From the NCBI GenBank assembly GCA_000320545.1, contig ADNK01000947.1, positions 1 to 62,091 of the forward strand: 62,091 nt of DNA. Reading direction: 5' to 3'. Below, in pieces: positions 1-10,539 of this stretch. Position numbers and translations under genes: made by a program. The notes under the pieces are model-generated. The model was given only the letters and a program-made list of their open reading frames with translations. It did no database searches and was not told the origin of the DNA. The DNA is from Bigelowiella natans CCMP2755 (Eukaryota; Cercozoa; Chlorarachniophyceae). Positions within the stretch are counted from its first letter, which is position 1; each line of letters begins with the position of its first letter.

Positions 1-880
1 AAAAAAGAAAAAAGAAAATAAAAAAAAGAGAAAGAGATAAATACCAACCTTCCTGTATCCCGCCCGCCACCCCCGTAGAAGAACCACCCCCCCCCTGATG
101 ACTCCTCCCCCCCCAAATCAACAACAAGCGGGGGGGCAGGACATACAGCCTGTGGCAGTTATAAGCAGCAGCACTAAGTTACTACTATCATTCTTACTAC
201 TTCTACTACTACTACCACCACTATTTCCCTCTTCCTCCTCCTCCTCCTCCTACTATTTTTCTTCTATTATTACTACTACTACTTCTACTACTACAACCTC
301 CCCAACTTCCTTGATCCTATCGAGCACTTTAGTCTTGACCTTTACTTCCTGAAGTACCACAATCAGATATACAGTGATGCTCACCACTCAGCAACTGTAG
401 CAATAGCAGCACGAGCAAGCAAAAAGACGGCAGATGTGCGTCCATCAATATCACGGATTATCAATGAAATATAGAGTGGGGCAAGGATGTAGTAGTGGTA
501 GTGATAGTAGTAGTAGTAGTAGTAGTAGTAGTAGGAGAGGAGGAGGAGGATTGTTGTTTCCCCATCCACTTAGGTGTGGGTGGTGCAGTACTACTACTAT
601 GACCACTACCAGTACTAGTAGTAGTAGTAGTACCTGATCTGTCTCCCCATCGTCAATTGGAATGCTCATCAGCTATTTGTTTACATATCAGGGGGAGGAG
701 TCATCATACTTCGGTGTTACTTACTATTCAGAAGGCAGGGAGAATTATGATCGATGCGCATCAAATAAGCCGCCATTTCATACTAATACTACCAGTGGTA
801 CTTACTGCTGCAACTACTACTACTACTACTACTACTACAAGTACTACTACTAGATCCAACGGTCTCACTAGCCTGACTTC
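1..880 (+). CDS. Possible partial cyclic-nucleotide phosphodiesterase-like gene, cut by the left edge
   Basis: Weak call. An open plus-strand stretch at about 290-435 reads NLPNFLDPIEHFSLDLYFLK, then a segment containing YSDAHHSATV, and ends at a GTGCGT donor near 436. YSDAHHSATV has the same spacing as the Y-H-N-x-x-H-[SA]-A-D-V metal-site motif of class I cyclic-nucleotide phosphodiesterases, but with H to S, N to D and D to T changes. A second open stretch at about 645-800 holds LECSSAI, an HH pair and ISRHF, in the order expected for later helices of that fold. The HD pair that binds metal in active enzymes is not visible. The antisense strand of both stretches is also open, so strand and identity are uncertain. 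If real, this is a diverged or inactive enzyme whose 5' part lies outside the window. Confidence 0.25.
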
Positions 881-899
881 TTTATAGAATTATAAATCC

Positions 900-920
900 T
901 ATTCTATGCACAGAGCACAA

Positions 921-976
<56 letters not shown>

Positions 977-1582
977 TACGTCTAGGTGGGAGTCTTGAGC
1001 ATAGGCTTCTACATGGCTTCGGACTGCGTTATTATGTATGCGGTAAGTTTGGTGAAAATGACAGCAGCAGCAAGAGTAGCAAAACAACAACTACTAGTAC
1101 TACTACTAGTACTACTAGTAACAGGATTTGAGTATGCTTAAATGCATTGTATGATGGTAATCGCTCAAAGAGAGGAAGGAAATGATTAGCAGTTGTGAGG
1201 ACTTTGGGGGAGGGGGGGGAGGGGTGAAGAGGAAGTATTTCGTGATATATTATCGGAGAGTTTGATGTAAGTTAATGTGAGGATGGTAGATCGATGATGA
1301 TGGTGGGTTATACTACTCGCTGCTAATCTTTCTTCGTCCGTTATACCCAGCTTTCTATTTAGAGGAAGAGAGAAGAAGAAGAAGAAGAAGAAGAAGAAGA
1401 AGAAGGGTATATGATTGGGATGAGTCATCAATGATGCAGCTGGTGGTTTTCGTTCCTCAAAAACACTGCAACTGTGCTTGTTGTCAAAACTGAAACGAGG
1501 AGAAGATACTTCCGCCACAGGAGCACAACTATACCAACACCAACTACTTCTCCGGATTTGAACATGATGCAAATGCTACTAT

Positions 1583-1614
<32 letters not shown>

Positions 1615-2068
1615 TTACTACTACTACTTTCGGATGTAAGTAGATAGTCGGAAGACAAAGCAGTCGACAAGCAAAAGAACCTGAAGAAGAAGAACAAGAA
1701 GTGGTAATGTGATCACGATGTTGTGTCATCATGCCGATGGATGAAGAGGACATTATTACTACTATCATTATCTCAATTATAATTATCATCCTTAAAAATA
1801 ATGAAAATAATGCAAAATACCAATCAAGGCACTGCTTACTATACTACTACTACTTCTACTACTACTACTACTGATACTACTACTGTTACTATGCACCAAG
1901 AGGATCAGGATAATAACCCACTTCCAGTCCCTGTTTGTCCATCATATATAACATGCATTATAATTGACCATACAGGAGAGGAGGAGGAGGAGAAGGGGGG
2001 GAAGGAGGAGGATTCACCAATAGCACATCAATTTCTATATTATATAACTTACATATATTACATAAATA

Positions 2069-2107
<39 letters not shown>

Positions 2108-2220
2108 TATGATTTCTGCTCCGATGATAATGAAAGCAACTACATTTTTGTTGGAGACTCCCCCCCCCTCCTTATCCCCCCCCCCCTCCCCCTACTGCTG
2201 CTAGTACTACCAAGTTTCGG
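900..2220. other. Low-complexity stretch without a resolvable gene
   Basis: The stretch is dominated by simple repeats: (CA)n then (GA)n at about 920-974, (GAA)n near 1373-1405, (ACT)n near 1580-1625, and (TA)n at about 2070-2102. One candidate minus-strand exon with a pyrimidine-rich CAG acceptor lies at about 1410-1490 and would encode a segment beginning FDNKHSCSVFEERKPPAASL. It has no confident partner exon. Confidence 0.4.
2070..2102. repeat. (TA)n microsatellite
   Basis: A pure TA dinucleotide tract in the low-complexity left part of the window. The same class recurs in introns at about 4207, 7930, 9247, 20290, 23856, 42107, 42497, 46612, 49024, 57440 and 57760. Confidence 0.95.
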
Positions 2221-2225
2221 TGTCA

Positions 2226-2402
2226 TCACAAGGACAAGGCTTGACCTAGAATGTTAGAGTATGGCAGCATTATCATCCTCATCATTATCATCATCATCAT
2301 CATCATCATCATTATTCTCATCAAACTTTCATTAACTTCATCGTCATCTATTCTTTGGGCCTCTGAAATAGCAAAGGCAAATGCGTAGTTGTTGCCAAAC
2401 TT

Positions 2403-2434
<32 letters not shown>

Positions 2435-2546
2435 GAAGATTCTTCTTCTTATCGTTCTTCTCGATTGTTACGTCAAAAGCCCTGTCCATTTGCTGGTTAA
2501 AGGGGTTGTCAAACCTGATACAATATCCCAGGATGATGGTGATGAC

Positions 2547-2579
<33 letters not shown>

Positions 2580-3010
2580 AATGATCGGTCTACTGCCAAC
2601 ATATCAATTGCATCATGCCCACCTCCCTCATTCATGGTATTAGGCGCTCGTAGCTGCTACTACTACCCCCCCCCCTCCCCTCCCCCCCCACCTATAGACG
2701 CTATCAGCTGGAGGCTCTGGAGGTTGGGGAGGACGAGTCTGAGCAAGTGCGTGTGGAGGTGCTCCCCCCCCCCCATCTTTCGCAAGCAGCCTTCCTTTCA
2801 TAGCTGGCACGTAGTCATTAAATCAATCGAATGGAGAATGACATGAATAGCTACTAAATACTACTACTACTACTACTACTGCTGCTGCTCATGGGATGCG
2901 ACTAATACGTTTGTGTTATATCAGCAGGTTTTGCAAAGTAGTTTTTGGGAGCGAAGATACCAAATTTCCCACACCAAGACCCGCAGCAGCACCCGCTCCT
3001 GATCAAAGAG
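2226..3010 (-). other. Cluster of candidate minus-strand exons (Gly/Ala/Pro-rich)
   Basis: Three short minus-strand stretches look like coding exons but cannot be joined with confidence. At about 2995-2920 a stretch after an ATCAG acceptor can be read as AGAAAGLGVGNLVSSLPKTT. At about 2770-2690, after an 11-base G run, the reading GGAPPHALAQTRPPQPPEPP ends at a GTGGGG donor. At about 2370-2320 a typical pyrimidine-tract acceptor (TTGCTATTTCAG) precedes a reading beginning EAQRIDDDEVNESLMR. They may be the 3' part of the coiled-coil gene that ends its readable portion near 3378. The (ATC)n and (CT)n tracts between them hide the junctions. Confidence 0.3.
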
Positions 3011-3106
3011 AATTGATGAAAGAAAGGATTAGAACAACGACCAGTAACCAAACTATAATCAATGGAACGAGGTACATGCTTCTTGCTTTTCTTCTCCAGC
3101 TACATA

Positions 3107-3155
<49 letters not shown>

Positions 3156-3377
3156 CCCCTCCCCCCTTTCAAACCTATGTATCAATACCGAGCACTCCTG
3201 TCATCAAGCCGACCTCTCCCCACGGAACGTTCTTCATCCACCTGATGACGTTGCAAATCGATATGTCAATTAGTGCTGCTGCTGCTGCTCATGATGATGG
3301 ACGATGATGATGATGATGATGGTGATGATGATGGATGATGATGATTATGGCAATGACCATGCACACGTAAGACGTAC

Positions 3378-5181
3378 AACTCCTCTTTTATTTGGAGGTT
3401 ATTATACCTTCCACTCCTCCTCATCCTCCTCCTCCTCTCTTCTTCCTCAAGAGCCTTCTTTTTTGACATCTTGAGCTCATCTTCAAGGTGTCTTGCTCGA
3501 CTGCGTAGCTCATCTTCCATGTGCTTAGCGTTTTTCCGTGCATGATCGCTATTTTTCAATACAGGATGAAGGACAAGGGGGGGGGCGGGGGATCCCGACA
3601 CGATAATAAGCATATATTCAGGAAAAGCTCGTTATATTTCTATGTATAATCCTCCTCCTTCTCGTAACTATTTATGCAGTATTCGAGAGTACTACTACTA
3701 GTAGTAGTAGTAGTATTAGCCAACAGCAGCAGCAGCAGCGGCTATTGTGATTGTTGTTATGAAAGTAATTGTTGTTGTAATTGTTGTGGTTGTTGTGATT
3801 GTTATTATGACAGTAGTTGTTGGTATTAGCGCTACTTACTACTCAGACTGAAGCTCTGATATCCGCTCTTGCTTCAAGTGAGCTTGCTCATTTCTTCAGT
3901 ATTATAGCAATGAGACGACGTGAGGGGGGAAGGGAGGGGTGGGGAGAATGGAAGGAGGAGGAGGAATAGGCATTATTATCATCAAATTTTAGATGATGAC
4001 ACTTATTTTCGTTGCTTGTTTATGCGAGTGAATGCCGTTCTAAGGAATGTGATGTCATCGCATGTTCTATCGTCACTTACAGCTGGTCTTCGGCGTGCTT
4101 GATCTGCGTGTGGAACTCTTCTGCAGCCTTCTTGGAATCTTCCCGCTCCGCTTCTAACTTGGCGATATGCGCCTGGTGGGGGGGGGGGGAGAGGGAAGTA
4201 GTTATGATATATATATATATATATATATATATATTTCTGATGCTGTTTCATCCACTGGTCTATTACTATTACCTTTAGGTGCTCTATTTCCTGTTGTAGC
4301 TCTTTTATCTTGTGCCTTAGCGATTCCAATTCGCTTTTGGCTGCTGCTAGCTCCTCTCTATGGAGGCTTATTTCAAGAGCTTGCTTCTGCTTGAGTCGAT
4401 TTGACTCTGAAGTCATTTCATGCTTGAGTGTATTTGTCCTTATTTATGTGCGAACGATCCAAGTTAGTATGCAAACGTGCCCTTCCTCTGGAAGCAAAGT
4501 CAAGGATATAAAAACTTGTGGATGCAACGCTTTCCCCTCCCACTGAAGTCGTTCTTCGTCCTAGTCTCACCAACAATATTATCATTATCATTTTCTTCTT
4601 CTTCTTTCTAATACTTCTCAGTGTGCTGTGCTTTTAGTTCCGAGAGTTCCTTTTCCTTAGCTTCCAACTCCGTTTTGTGTTGCTTCTCCCTAGATTCAAT
4701 ATCATGCTTGTACTGCTCACGCCTGCAATGGGGCATTAGCAAGAAACAACAATCTCAACTTTACTGTTTGTGACAGTTGTGATGATGTTGGGTAGTGATA
4801 TTCATTATCTCCTCGTAACTACTTCGGTCTTTCTTGACTAACTACACTGTGTGTATAGACGAGAAGAGAATGTCTGCGTACAAGCGTATGTGTGTGCGTG
4901 TATGAATGTTACAGTTTGAGCTATGTACATTTGCTTCTGGTCTTTGAGTGCGTTGTGATACATCTCCTTCATTTTGTCCTGATAGGTTAAACAGCAGTGG
5001 GATCGAAAACCTGCTCTTACACTATATGCTATGATGATATTTATATCAGCTACGAAATGATAAAGAAACATATTAGTATGTTTGCTTTCTCAGGACTATG
5101 ATTCATTGTTACTACATCGGTGATTTCCGTTCTGTTTTTTATGACTCCTGCTATCCTCGTAGTAGCTACGTGCAAGCCTGC
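3378..5181 (-). CDS. Coiled-coil protein, multi-exon, ends unresolved
   Basis: Readable exons in transcription order are about 4978-4929, 4722-4615, about 4412-4273, 4172-4081, 3893-3843 and 3548-3378. Most junctions have matching phase; the link between 4615 and 4412 is not resolved. The product is almost entirely charged heptad sequence, for example DKMKEMYHNALKDQKQ, REQYKHDIESREKQHK, AHIAKLEAEREDSKKAAEEF and HMEDELRSRARHLEDELKM, followed by a basic patch ERRRRMRRSGR. This predicts a long parallel coiled coil, as in cytoskeletal or ciliary structural proteins; no catalytic domain is seen. An exon at about 5181-5116 (LARSYYEDSRSHKKQNGNHR) may belong to its 5' part. The intron between 4273 and 4172 holds a (TA)n tract close to its acceptor. 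The family is not identified. Confidence 0.55.
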
Positions 5182-5556
5182 AAACATCACAAGGAGAATA
5201 ATATTGGATTTCAACAACACTTTATTTTACTTGTCGCTCGATGATGACAGCAAACAGCACGACTTTGGGTCATACGATAGCGAGGAAGGGCGAAGAAGTG
5301 GAAAATTCTCTTTGAAAGGGGTAATTTAGCTGATGCTGAGGCTTCTTCTACGATCCACGACATAGAGTTTTATTAATTTATCGCAAAATAATCCCCAAAT
5401 GGATCAATTTACAAAGGCCGGGTACGGCATCCAACGATGATGATGGATGATGTGATGATGTGATGATGATGATAGCAATGATGAATGATGATGATAAGTC
5501 ACCACCATGCAAGCAAGTCAATGCATCTGTCCCTCATTCCCCATTTGCGTTATTAC

Positions 5557-5983
5557 CGTATCCTACAAGAGTCGCAATTGCCGCTGTATCTGCAGATTGC
5601 ACATCCAGTCTGATGATGAAAATGTGCATAGATGTCAGTGGTGGGTAGCTACGAATAATCAATTACATCGGCAATAACTTTGAAATGAATTACTTGTGCC
5701 ATCGTCGAAGCTTGTGATGATGTGACCCCTTCAGTTGTGTTCAAATAAGGCATAATTAAATAGCTTAAATGCATTTTTGTAAAGCCAAAGCATGTGCGAG
5801 TCTTACACCGCCGCGCTTGACTAACAATACCTTAGACTCCAACCGAAGTCCTCCTCCTTCATTCGAATCCCCTTTGGAAATGATCAACGATGATGCGAAA
5901 AGTATCAAACACGCAGGCAACAGAAACCAAGAAGGTTTCTTTCGCCAGTGGTAGGTTTGGCGATAATCTTCCAGATGATACAT
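5557..5983 (-). CDS. Small membrane-anchored protein with a CX2C-X5-CX2C cluster (5' part)
   Basis: Exon 1 (5983-5831) starts MYHLEDYRQTYHWRKK and contains one hydrophobic segment, WFLLPACLILFASSLII, preceded by basic residues, so it is probably an uncleaved signal anchor or type II membrane protein. It ends at a GTATTG donor. Exon 2 (5609-5557), in matching phase after a CATCAG acceptor, encodes TGCAICRYSGNCDSCRI. Its four cysteines, spaced CX2C-X5-CX2C, are typical of a small zinc-binding or disulfide knuckle. Exon 2 ends in phase 2 at GTAATA. A possible third exon near 5310-5270 is uncertain, and the gene might run on into the coiled-coil exons downstream. No family recognised. Confidence 0.4.
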
Positions 5984-6953
5984 CTTCTTCTTGTTGTTGT
6001 TCTTCTTCTTCTTTGAACAGGTAGTGGGTGGCGTGCTGCTAGATATTCCTTGACAGCTACTTGGAGCCTACCTCGCGCTACCTGTCTTTATAACGATGCA
6101 GGGACGAAAATATATTAGAAACAGTGGCTCAAACCATAACAATATAAAGCTGGGGTGCTTTCAGAACATGTCCCCTCTACACTGATAGGTGAACATCACA
6201 AATCCTTGGTGACAATATCTTATTGTGGTGGTTGCAAGCACGCGGGTCACTGAGTCCCTCGTGTGTTCGACATGATTCAATGAAAGTGTTCGAAATCACG
6301 CACCGTGGCTTCCCAAATATTGTTGGTCACGGTTCCGACGTCCTGCTCTGAGTTTGAACGATAGACGTAGACGTATCAGAGGGTAGGGGTTGCTGTTGTT
6401 GAGCGATTAGAAACACGTCTCAGATCACTTTTTAAAAAGATCGGCCCGAATCGAATCTGTCTAAATCAAAAATATAGGCCAAATATTAAGTGAGACAACG
6501 AATAACAATTAGGCCAATCTCTGAAAGGGAACAGCAGAGTAGTTTTTGTTGTCGTATCCGTATCGCTTGCTTCTAAAACATCCTGAACGATTCCTAAAAG
6601 AGGGGTTATTAATGTATCAAGTAAAATGTGAGTCACTATCCGTCTGAGACAAACTTTTATTTCCTTAAACTTCGAAATCTGCACCTCGCTGCAACACGTG
6701 CGAGAGTATGAAGGAAACGGAGTGCTTTTCATTAGGTAGTCTTCCCAGATCAGATGTCGTAAGCCTATGTCAAGATACAAATGCTGAAACGGCGCTTCCT
6801 TTTTATCTTTGCACTGCGACAAGAATAAAAGTATGTCGTCTCTATGAAATTACACTGTTCCACAGAAACGTACAAATCGATCAACCGCCCCCCAAGAACA
6901 TAGTGTTGCATTTCTCCCTACAGCTGGTCTAAGCGTACTAACTTCCACAAACA
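5984..6953. promoter_or_regulatory. Head-to-head intergenic region
   Basis: This region lies between the minus-strand gene starting at about 5983 and the plus-strand ankyrin/EF-hand gene starting at 6954, so it should hold two divergent promoters. The sequence is mixed, about 40 percent GC by eye, almost free of microsatellites and poor in CTAG. No TATA box or other motif could be assigned. Open frames here on both strands have no splice-consistent partners. Confidence 0.4.
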
Positions 6954-7923
6954 ATGCCAAAGGAAGGAGCAAACGAAGCTTCTGCAAAAGATTCTGTTGA
7001 GGTAAAAAAGATTGCGGGCATAGGAGGGAAAGATGGTCCATTAAGTGGGCGGAAAGGAGGTACAGGGAGCGGACGGAAAAAAGCATCAAGAGGAAGGAGG
7101 AGTGAAGATAAATCAGGGAAGCACAGAAACCGAAGTAGGAGCAGATCTAAGAGTGCAGGCCCACACAGGTAGATATACCGACTAAATTTCAACAATTAAG
7201 TGTAGAAGAATGAGTGATCTTCACAATCATAGCCACAGAAAGCATAAGCAAAGGAGTAGAAGGGAGAAGGCGGCTGATGCCGAGGAACTTGTCGGGAAGA
7301 CAATGATGGATACTGATCCGCTTATCAAGGCAGCAAAAGTACTTCAATTGCCTCCCAAAATATACAACTCAATCCTAACCTACTAATTAATTTTAAATTT
7401 ATTACTCAGGGGAGTGATCCAAGCGTATTGAAAAATCTACTTTTAGAGATGGACCCTCATAAGGTGCGTGAATTCTATGTTTACTTTTGTTAAAGATATG
7501 ATGTCCTTATTAGCCTCAAATTTTCTCATTTGCATTTGCATTCTGTATTACTACAAAGAGAACGCTCAAAGTGAATCAATTCGATAAGGCAGGAAGCACA
7601 TTGTAAGTTACATACCTTTCCTTTCGGGGGCAGTGGACCCAATACGGCCATCAAGGGCACCAACATGCTTATCCCACGTTATTCATATCATTTGTGCTCA
7701 CTCGATGATTTTCGTAGGCTTTTCCATGCTGCTTGGGTTGGAAATAGGGATATAGTCCAGTGCCTTGTAGACTACAGGGTAGTTTGTGTGCTACCTTATT
7801 TACTCCTTCAATACCTTATTTACTCCTTCAATCCCTCTTGGTGGTGCTTGCGATTAAAGCTATACAAGAGAACATGATGCAAAACGAGAGCAAACTGCTG
7901 CAGTTAGTCACGTATATGTATAA

Positions 7924-7969
<46 letters not shown>

Positions 7970-9242
7970 CAGGCCGATCCAAATATACAAAATAATCGGC
8001 AAAACTCTCCATTACACCTAGCCTTCGAAAGGATGAACAGGTACCACAAATGACAAATTATTGTACATCTTATGCAATGATTACGTTGCTGCTATTGACT
8101 CTACCCGTATTCATTATCTTCAGGGGAGCTATGTTAGTATTAGTTGAGAACGGAGCAGATATTGACCTCAAGGTTGTCACACGGAGTTATACTGTGAGAG
8201 TCAGCCCCTGTTTCTACTTATATACATGAGTTTCGATTATGGAAAATATCTTCATCTGCGAACTACCGGGATAGTTTGATTTGAAATCAATGAATCGTCC
8301 CTATCATAAAAACATAGAAGAATTCTGCATTGATTGCAGACTTGTCCATTAATATTATTATTTCAAAATAAAAAGTATTTTTTTAACGTGCAATTTACAG
8401 AATTCATGGGGTCAAAAACCTTATGAAGTAAAGCTTAAGGACAACGTGAATCCAGGCATTTTAGAGCTGAACAAACTTGAGGAGGTAGCAGCACGCACAT
8501 TAGTAGTAGCATAATGTGCATCCACAAACACCCTACAGCAAGGAAGCTACATATGATGATGACACATGGTCAGCATGACATAAAGAAGGTTTCGTTTTTT
8601 GGGTAGTAGAGAGCTTGGTCCTAGAGTGCTTTATTGTAACAAGCTTTTGGTCTGCCGTGCGTATCTATATCTGATGGTTGTCCCTTTGTGATCTACCTAG
8701 TTGCTCAAAGATGCGCGGAGAAAATACCTCGACTCTCACTCACATGAGGTAGTTAACGAATAGAGAGGAGCTAGCTGTTTAGAGAAAGAAGGCTATCTCC
8801 ATCTGTAAACATCTTCATTATAATCACCTCAGCAAGTGTGTTGTTACATTTTAATTAGGTTGAAGACACAATCACGGATGAAGAGGTACAAAGACGGAAA
8901 AAGACTGGGGGGTGGGAACAGAGAAGTCGCTGCTCCTTATGATTTTACAAGAAAACTAACTCCTTTGTGCGAAATTGGTTGTTACAGAGAAGCAAATACA
9001 AAACGATGTACGATATGTTGGACGAGGTACTGAATTAATTAAGAACAATATGTACATGCGACTATTCATGCGCTGTGCAGACATGTGTAAAGCAGCAGCA
9101 GCAGTTTCCATTTTTATCCTGGCCACCTGAAATGAAATGAGCGAGTATGAAATACACCTTTTTGTACATGTAGCAACACATCATAAAGAAAAAAACGATG
9201 TTAGATCTAATTATATTATATATTATTGAATTTCTGTAGTCG

Positions 9243-9273
<31 letters not shown>

Positions 9274-9945
9274 TGATATATAAACGTTCTGTTGACGACT
9301 GCAGGATAAAAATGGAGCTTTGACGTACCATGAGATGTACAGGCTGTTCCATCAAGTACCGGTTCCAGAATCCTACAATGAACTTGTAATAATGTCACTA
9401 CTGTATACTTCTCACCTATATTGAACCACGCAGATTTGCCGAGGCAAACACACACACACACACACACACAAAGACACAAACACGCTAGATTGTGGTATGC
9501 GTGCACATTTATAAAATCGGAAAATTCTTGCAACTTTCACGTGCAAATCTGTTGATTTTCTTTTTTCCTGCCAGGGAATTCCCAGGGTTGATCTTGCATC
9601 CATGAAAGGTATCAGGATAGCATTAATTGCAAGAGATATTGATGTCTAATATTCACCAAATGATAAAATTGATGCGTTTCCCCTTTACAGCATTCAACGA
9701 AGAATTTAACATTTCTCACAACGTCGATGGAGTCGTATGGATGGATTTCCTCTCGTAAGTTATACGTATTACACGTGCTACTAAGTAAAAAATAATGTGA
9801 TGATTGCTTTGCTGCATGTGTACGTAGTTTGGTGATTTTGGTGTCCTGCTGTCCTGTGTTCAAATCCAATAGGTACGTGCACAAATTCAAAAAGGACGAG
9901 TTAGCAGCTTCTTCAAAGAAGAAGAAGAAAGGGAAGAAGAAGTAG
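6954..9945 (+). CDS. Ankyrin-repeat and EF-hand protein, 16 exons, 371 aa (ANKEF1-like)
   Basis: Exons: 6954-7168, 7206-7338, 7410-7463, 7559-7602, 7718-7778, 7973-8040, 8124-8172, 8401-8484, 8547-8588, 8701-8748, 8859-8885, 8988-9026, 9305-9385, 9575-9608, 9691-9754 and 9873-9945. All phases agree, giving 1116 nt. Residues 1-110 are basic and Arg/Ser-rich (RSRSRSKS). Residues 115-250 form about three ankyrin repeats, with motifs such as GSTLLFHAAWVGNRDIVQCL, NSPLHLAFERM and AMLVLVENGADIDLKNSWG. A canonical EF-hand loop, DEDKNGALTYHE (287-298), spans the exon 12/13 junction, with its first Asp in one exon and its third in the next. A second loop, HNVDGVVWMDFL, is one residue short and probably does not bind calcium. 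The C-terminus is a Lys tail. Ankyrin plus EF-hand resembles axonemal ANKEF1/ANKRD5, but this protein is about half that length. Likely a calcium-responsive scaffold. Confidence 0.85.
7929..7966. repeat. (TA)n tract six bases upstream of a splice acceptor
   Basis: The tract occupies the 3' end of intron 5 of the ankyrin/EF-hand gene; the acceptor TATATATCAG follows at once, with exon 6 starting at 7973. There is no pyrimidine tract between repeat and acceptor. Confidence 0.95.
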
Positions 9946-10539
9946 AGAACTCACATCGCCATTGACTCATCGGTTAACATCGCATCGATGTGCGTGCACG
10001 GCAAGACTAAAAGCAAAGGAGTCGGTGGATGCGTAGCATTTCAATTGTAGAGATATCGTATCTCTAGATGTAGCAATAGTGCAACGGGTGATGATGTATA
10101 GATGCGTTGAATAGTTATCACTAAAAGTCTTGCAATCTTGCTGCTTGCGATCTATAAACATTGACCACCAGGTGCACAAAGCGCCGTTCCGTAGTCCGCA
10201 GGGTGCGCGAATGCTAGTTTGTGTGTGCTTATTAAGCGTATTATGTGCATCTAGCTATGCTCTAGACATATAATTAGTGCAGGCATGCATAGATGATGAT
10301 TATTATGATGCTATATCTCATTTGCAATGGCATGCATGTCACATCATGCATGCTAGCATGCTACATGCGACAGCGAGTCAACTTGGTTGTTGGTGCACAC
10401 TTACACAACGTACTAGGCATGACCACAGACATCGGGCACCGCCAGCGCGTGTATAGCTGCATTATAGCATGCAAGTAGGCGGGTCGATGAATCCATGCAC
10501 GATGGATCGGATAACCAGTAATCCAGCTTCATATTATTA
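9946..10539. other. Tail-to-tail intergenic island rich in CTAG, GCATGC and TGCA
   Basis: This is the gap between the 3' ends of the ankyrin/EF-hand gene (+) and the Cys-rich gene (-). It holds no convincing exon and almost no microsatellite. Words such as ctagctatgctctagacata, gcatgcat and gctagcatgctacatgc recur. The composition matches the other convergent gaps described in this window. Confidence 0.6.

Noticed and set aside
381-569. Minus-strand frame ILAPLYISLIIRDIDGRTSA
   Set aside because: It is the reverse complement of the plus-strand YSDAHHSATV stretch and has no AG acceptor upstream; the plus strand has a better donor.
6466-6822. 118-codon minus-strand frame in the head-to-head gap
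   Set aside because: It has no clear start context, no family resemblance and no phase-compatible exon; it is not called as a gene.
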